From OLB4 sp002050165 (GTDB lineage: Bacteria; Bacteroidota; Ignavibacteria; Tepidaquicellales; Tepidaquicellaceae), in NCBI GenBank assembly GCA_030263475.1, contig SZPC01000012.1, forward strand, positions 1-61,325: a stretch of DNA of 61,325 bases. Reading direction: 5' to 3'. This document shows, in pieces, positions 60,500 through 61,325 of the stretch. Each line of letters opens with the position of its first letter. The first letter of the stretch is position 1. Both the position numbers and the translations under genes were made by a program. The notes beneath the pieces are model-generated. The model saw nothing but the letters and a program-made list of their open reading frames with translations, was not told the DNA's origin and did not search any database.

Positions 60500-61146
60500 A
60501 TAATTATTTCATTCTTTTTGTTACACTTCTAACCAGAATAATCATCTCCGGTTGTGTACAAACCGGAAACAAAGAAAATTTAAATTCAAAGGAACAAAAT
60601 TTGATAGAAGAAAAAAATTATTCGGAAGCGACTTTTGGAGCAGGTTGCTTCTGGTGTGTCGAAGCAATTTTTCAGAATATTCGTGGAGTGATAAAGGTAG
60701 AATCCGGATATTCAGGCGGTAATGTTGAGAATCCGACTTACGAACAGGTTTGTACAGGAAAAACCGGCCACGCTGAAGTTACACGGATTACGTTCGATCC
60801 CAACGTTATATCGTTCAGTGAATTGCTTTATGTTTTCTGGCGTTCACACGATCCAACAACCTTAAACAGACAAGGTGCCGACATTGGAGAACAATACAGA
60901 TCTGTGATTTTTTATCACAATGATTCTCAAAGGGTGGAAGCTGAGAATTCAAAATTAAAAACAGAGGATTCAGGTTTATGGCCTGATGTAATAGTAACAG
61001 AAATCAGTCCGCTCAAAAATTTTTTTAAAGCTGAAGATTACCATCAGGATTATTATTTCAATAACCCGGCAAAAGCGTATTGTTCATTGGTCATTGCGCC
61101 AAAAGTGAAAAAGTTTCAAAAGGAGTTTTCACATTTATTGAAATGA
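60481..61146 (+). CDS. msrA: Peptide-methionine (S)-S-oxide reductase MsrA, exported lipoprotein form
   Basis: MsrA repairs oxidised methionine. The catalytic Cys56 is in GAGCFWCVE; GYSGG, GHAEVTRITFDP and RSHDPTTLNRQGADIGEQYRS match the family. Ahead of it lie 24 hydrophobic residues and a lipobox-like IISGC (C25), so the enzyme is likely a periplasmic, lipid-anchored version. No fused MsrB domain is present. The start at ATG 60481 lies inside trmB, giving coupled translation. Confidence 0.92.
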   Translation: MYKTSLNNYFILFVTLLTRIIISGCVQTGNKENLNSKEQNLIEEKNYSEATFGAGCFWCVEAIFQNIRGVIKVESGYSGGNVENPTYEQVCTGKTGHAEVTRITFDPNVISFSELLYVFWRSHDPTTLNRQGADIGEQYRSVIFYHNDSQRVEAENSKLKTEDSGLWPDVIVTEISPLKNFFKAEDYHQDYYFNNPAKAYCSLVIAPKVKKFQKEFSHLLK

Positions 61147-61170
61147 AACCGGTATAAATAACTGAACCAC

Positions 61171-61206
61171 AAAAAAACCCGCAACTATAATGTTACGGGT
61201 TTTTTA
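61171..61206. terminator. Bidirectional terminator between msrA and a T9SS cargo gene
   Basis: AACCCG-C-AAC (61176-61185) pairs with GTT-A-CGGGTT (61192-61201) with one C-A mismatch, flanked by A and T runs. On the minus strand it serves the partial gene at the right edge. Confidence 0.88.
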
Positions 61207-61229
61207 ATTTGCAGTACTTTGCTACTGGT

Positions 61230-61325
61230 TTATTTCATCAGAAGCATTTTCTTTGTCATTTTAAAATCACCGGAGCTTAAGGTATAGAAGTAAACACCGC
61301 TTGAAAGATTCGAAGCGTTGAATGT
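61230..61325 (-). CDS. 3' end of a T9SS cargo gene (partial)
   Basis: The minus strand from the right edge reads TFNASNLSSGVYFYTLSSGD, then FKMTKKMLLMK and stop (TAA at 61232-61230). This is the last strand of a T9SS type A sorting domain, nearly identical in layout to the end of the 52560-54839 protein (DGSSLASGMYIYQISAGEF...MKKMLLVK). The gene continues off the right edge. Confidence 0.85.
   Translation of the reverse strand, partial: TFNASNLSSGVYFYTLSSGDFKMTKKMLLMK

Noticed and set aside
1..61325. CRISPR array, prophage or insertion sequence
   Set aside because: I saw no regularly spaced direct repeats, transposase or integrase motifs, or phage structural genes in the window; a computed repeat search would be needed to exclude short or degenerate elements.

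Overview
The window reads as an AT-rich chromosomal segment from a member of the Bacteroidota/Chlorobiota/Ignavibacteriota group, most likely close to Ignavibacteria. The evidence is two type IX secretion (T9SS) C-terminal sorting domains of the NPFNP...KKMLLxK type plus a decayed third, paired TonB receptor/carboxypeptidase-regulatory architecture, DUF5683 proteins, a CrtC-like protein and a rny-zapA-pheT neighbourhood. Shine-Dalgarno sequences are patchy, and TTG is used as a start codon unusually often. This assignment is inference from gene content; no ribosomal RNA is present to confirm it.

Layout. 1-6230 (+): tail of an upstream gene with terminator, a small protein overlapping an alpha/beta hydrolase, a bacilliredoxin, then clpC-fabH-ispE. 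6226-10422 (-): an operon dsbD - DUF5683 - truA - DUF5683. 10703-13510 (+): a small protein with its own terminator, nadE and a gamma-glutamyltransferase. 13639-14688 (-): a CrtC/AttH-like protein. 15114-16283 (+): dinB. 16340-19097 (-): a TonB-dependent receptor preceded by a Cys-rich secreted protein. 19141-25535 (-): HNH nuclease, coaE, rny, a structured RNA that I read as 6S RNA, zapA, a coiled-coil protein and pheT. 25636-26142 (-): a secreted, extremely Lys/Arg-rich protein.

26376-36619: mnmA-pta (+), a lone MlaF-like ATPase (-), then two Crp/Fnr-type regulators. The second regulator has an FNR-like palindrome upstream and begins a tight operon of universal stress protein, methylmalonyl-CoA mutase small and large subunits (mutA, mutB) and the mutase chaperone meaB. 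36629-40042: an acyl-CoA ligase (-) and an oligopeptide-binding lipoprotein (+). 40321-46899 (+): an aldehyde dehydrogenase - GNAT - unusual 565-residue Rossmann protein - orphan NuoM - NhaD-like antiporter run. 46962-52301 (+): an envelope block of CtpA protease, DUF3108 protein, LolA, a flippase-like membrane protein and a DUF368 polyprenyl-phosphate translocase-like protein. 52560-61325: a T9SS cargo protein, rluD (-), a small exported protein, an MltD-like LysM transglycosylase, tRNA-Thr(UGU), a T9SS cargo pseudogene (-), trmB, a lipoprotein MsrA and the 3' end of another T9SS cargo gene (-).

Most of the window is core housekeeping. The parts that stand out are the zapA-rny structured RNA, the FNR-like control point ahead of the methylmalonyl-CoA mutase operon, the 565-residue Rossmann protein next to an orphan NuoM/antiporter pair, the polycationic exported protein, and signs that T9SS sorting domains and their terminators travel as a unit. 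I do not see a CRISPR array, prophage, transposase or obvious defence island.
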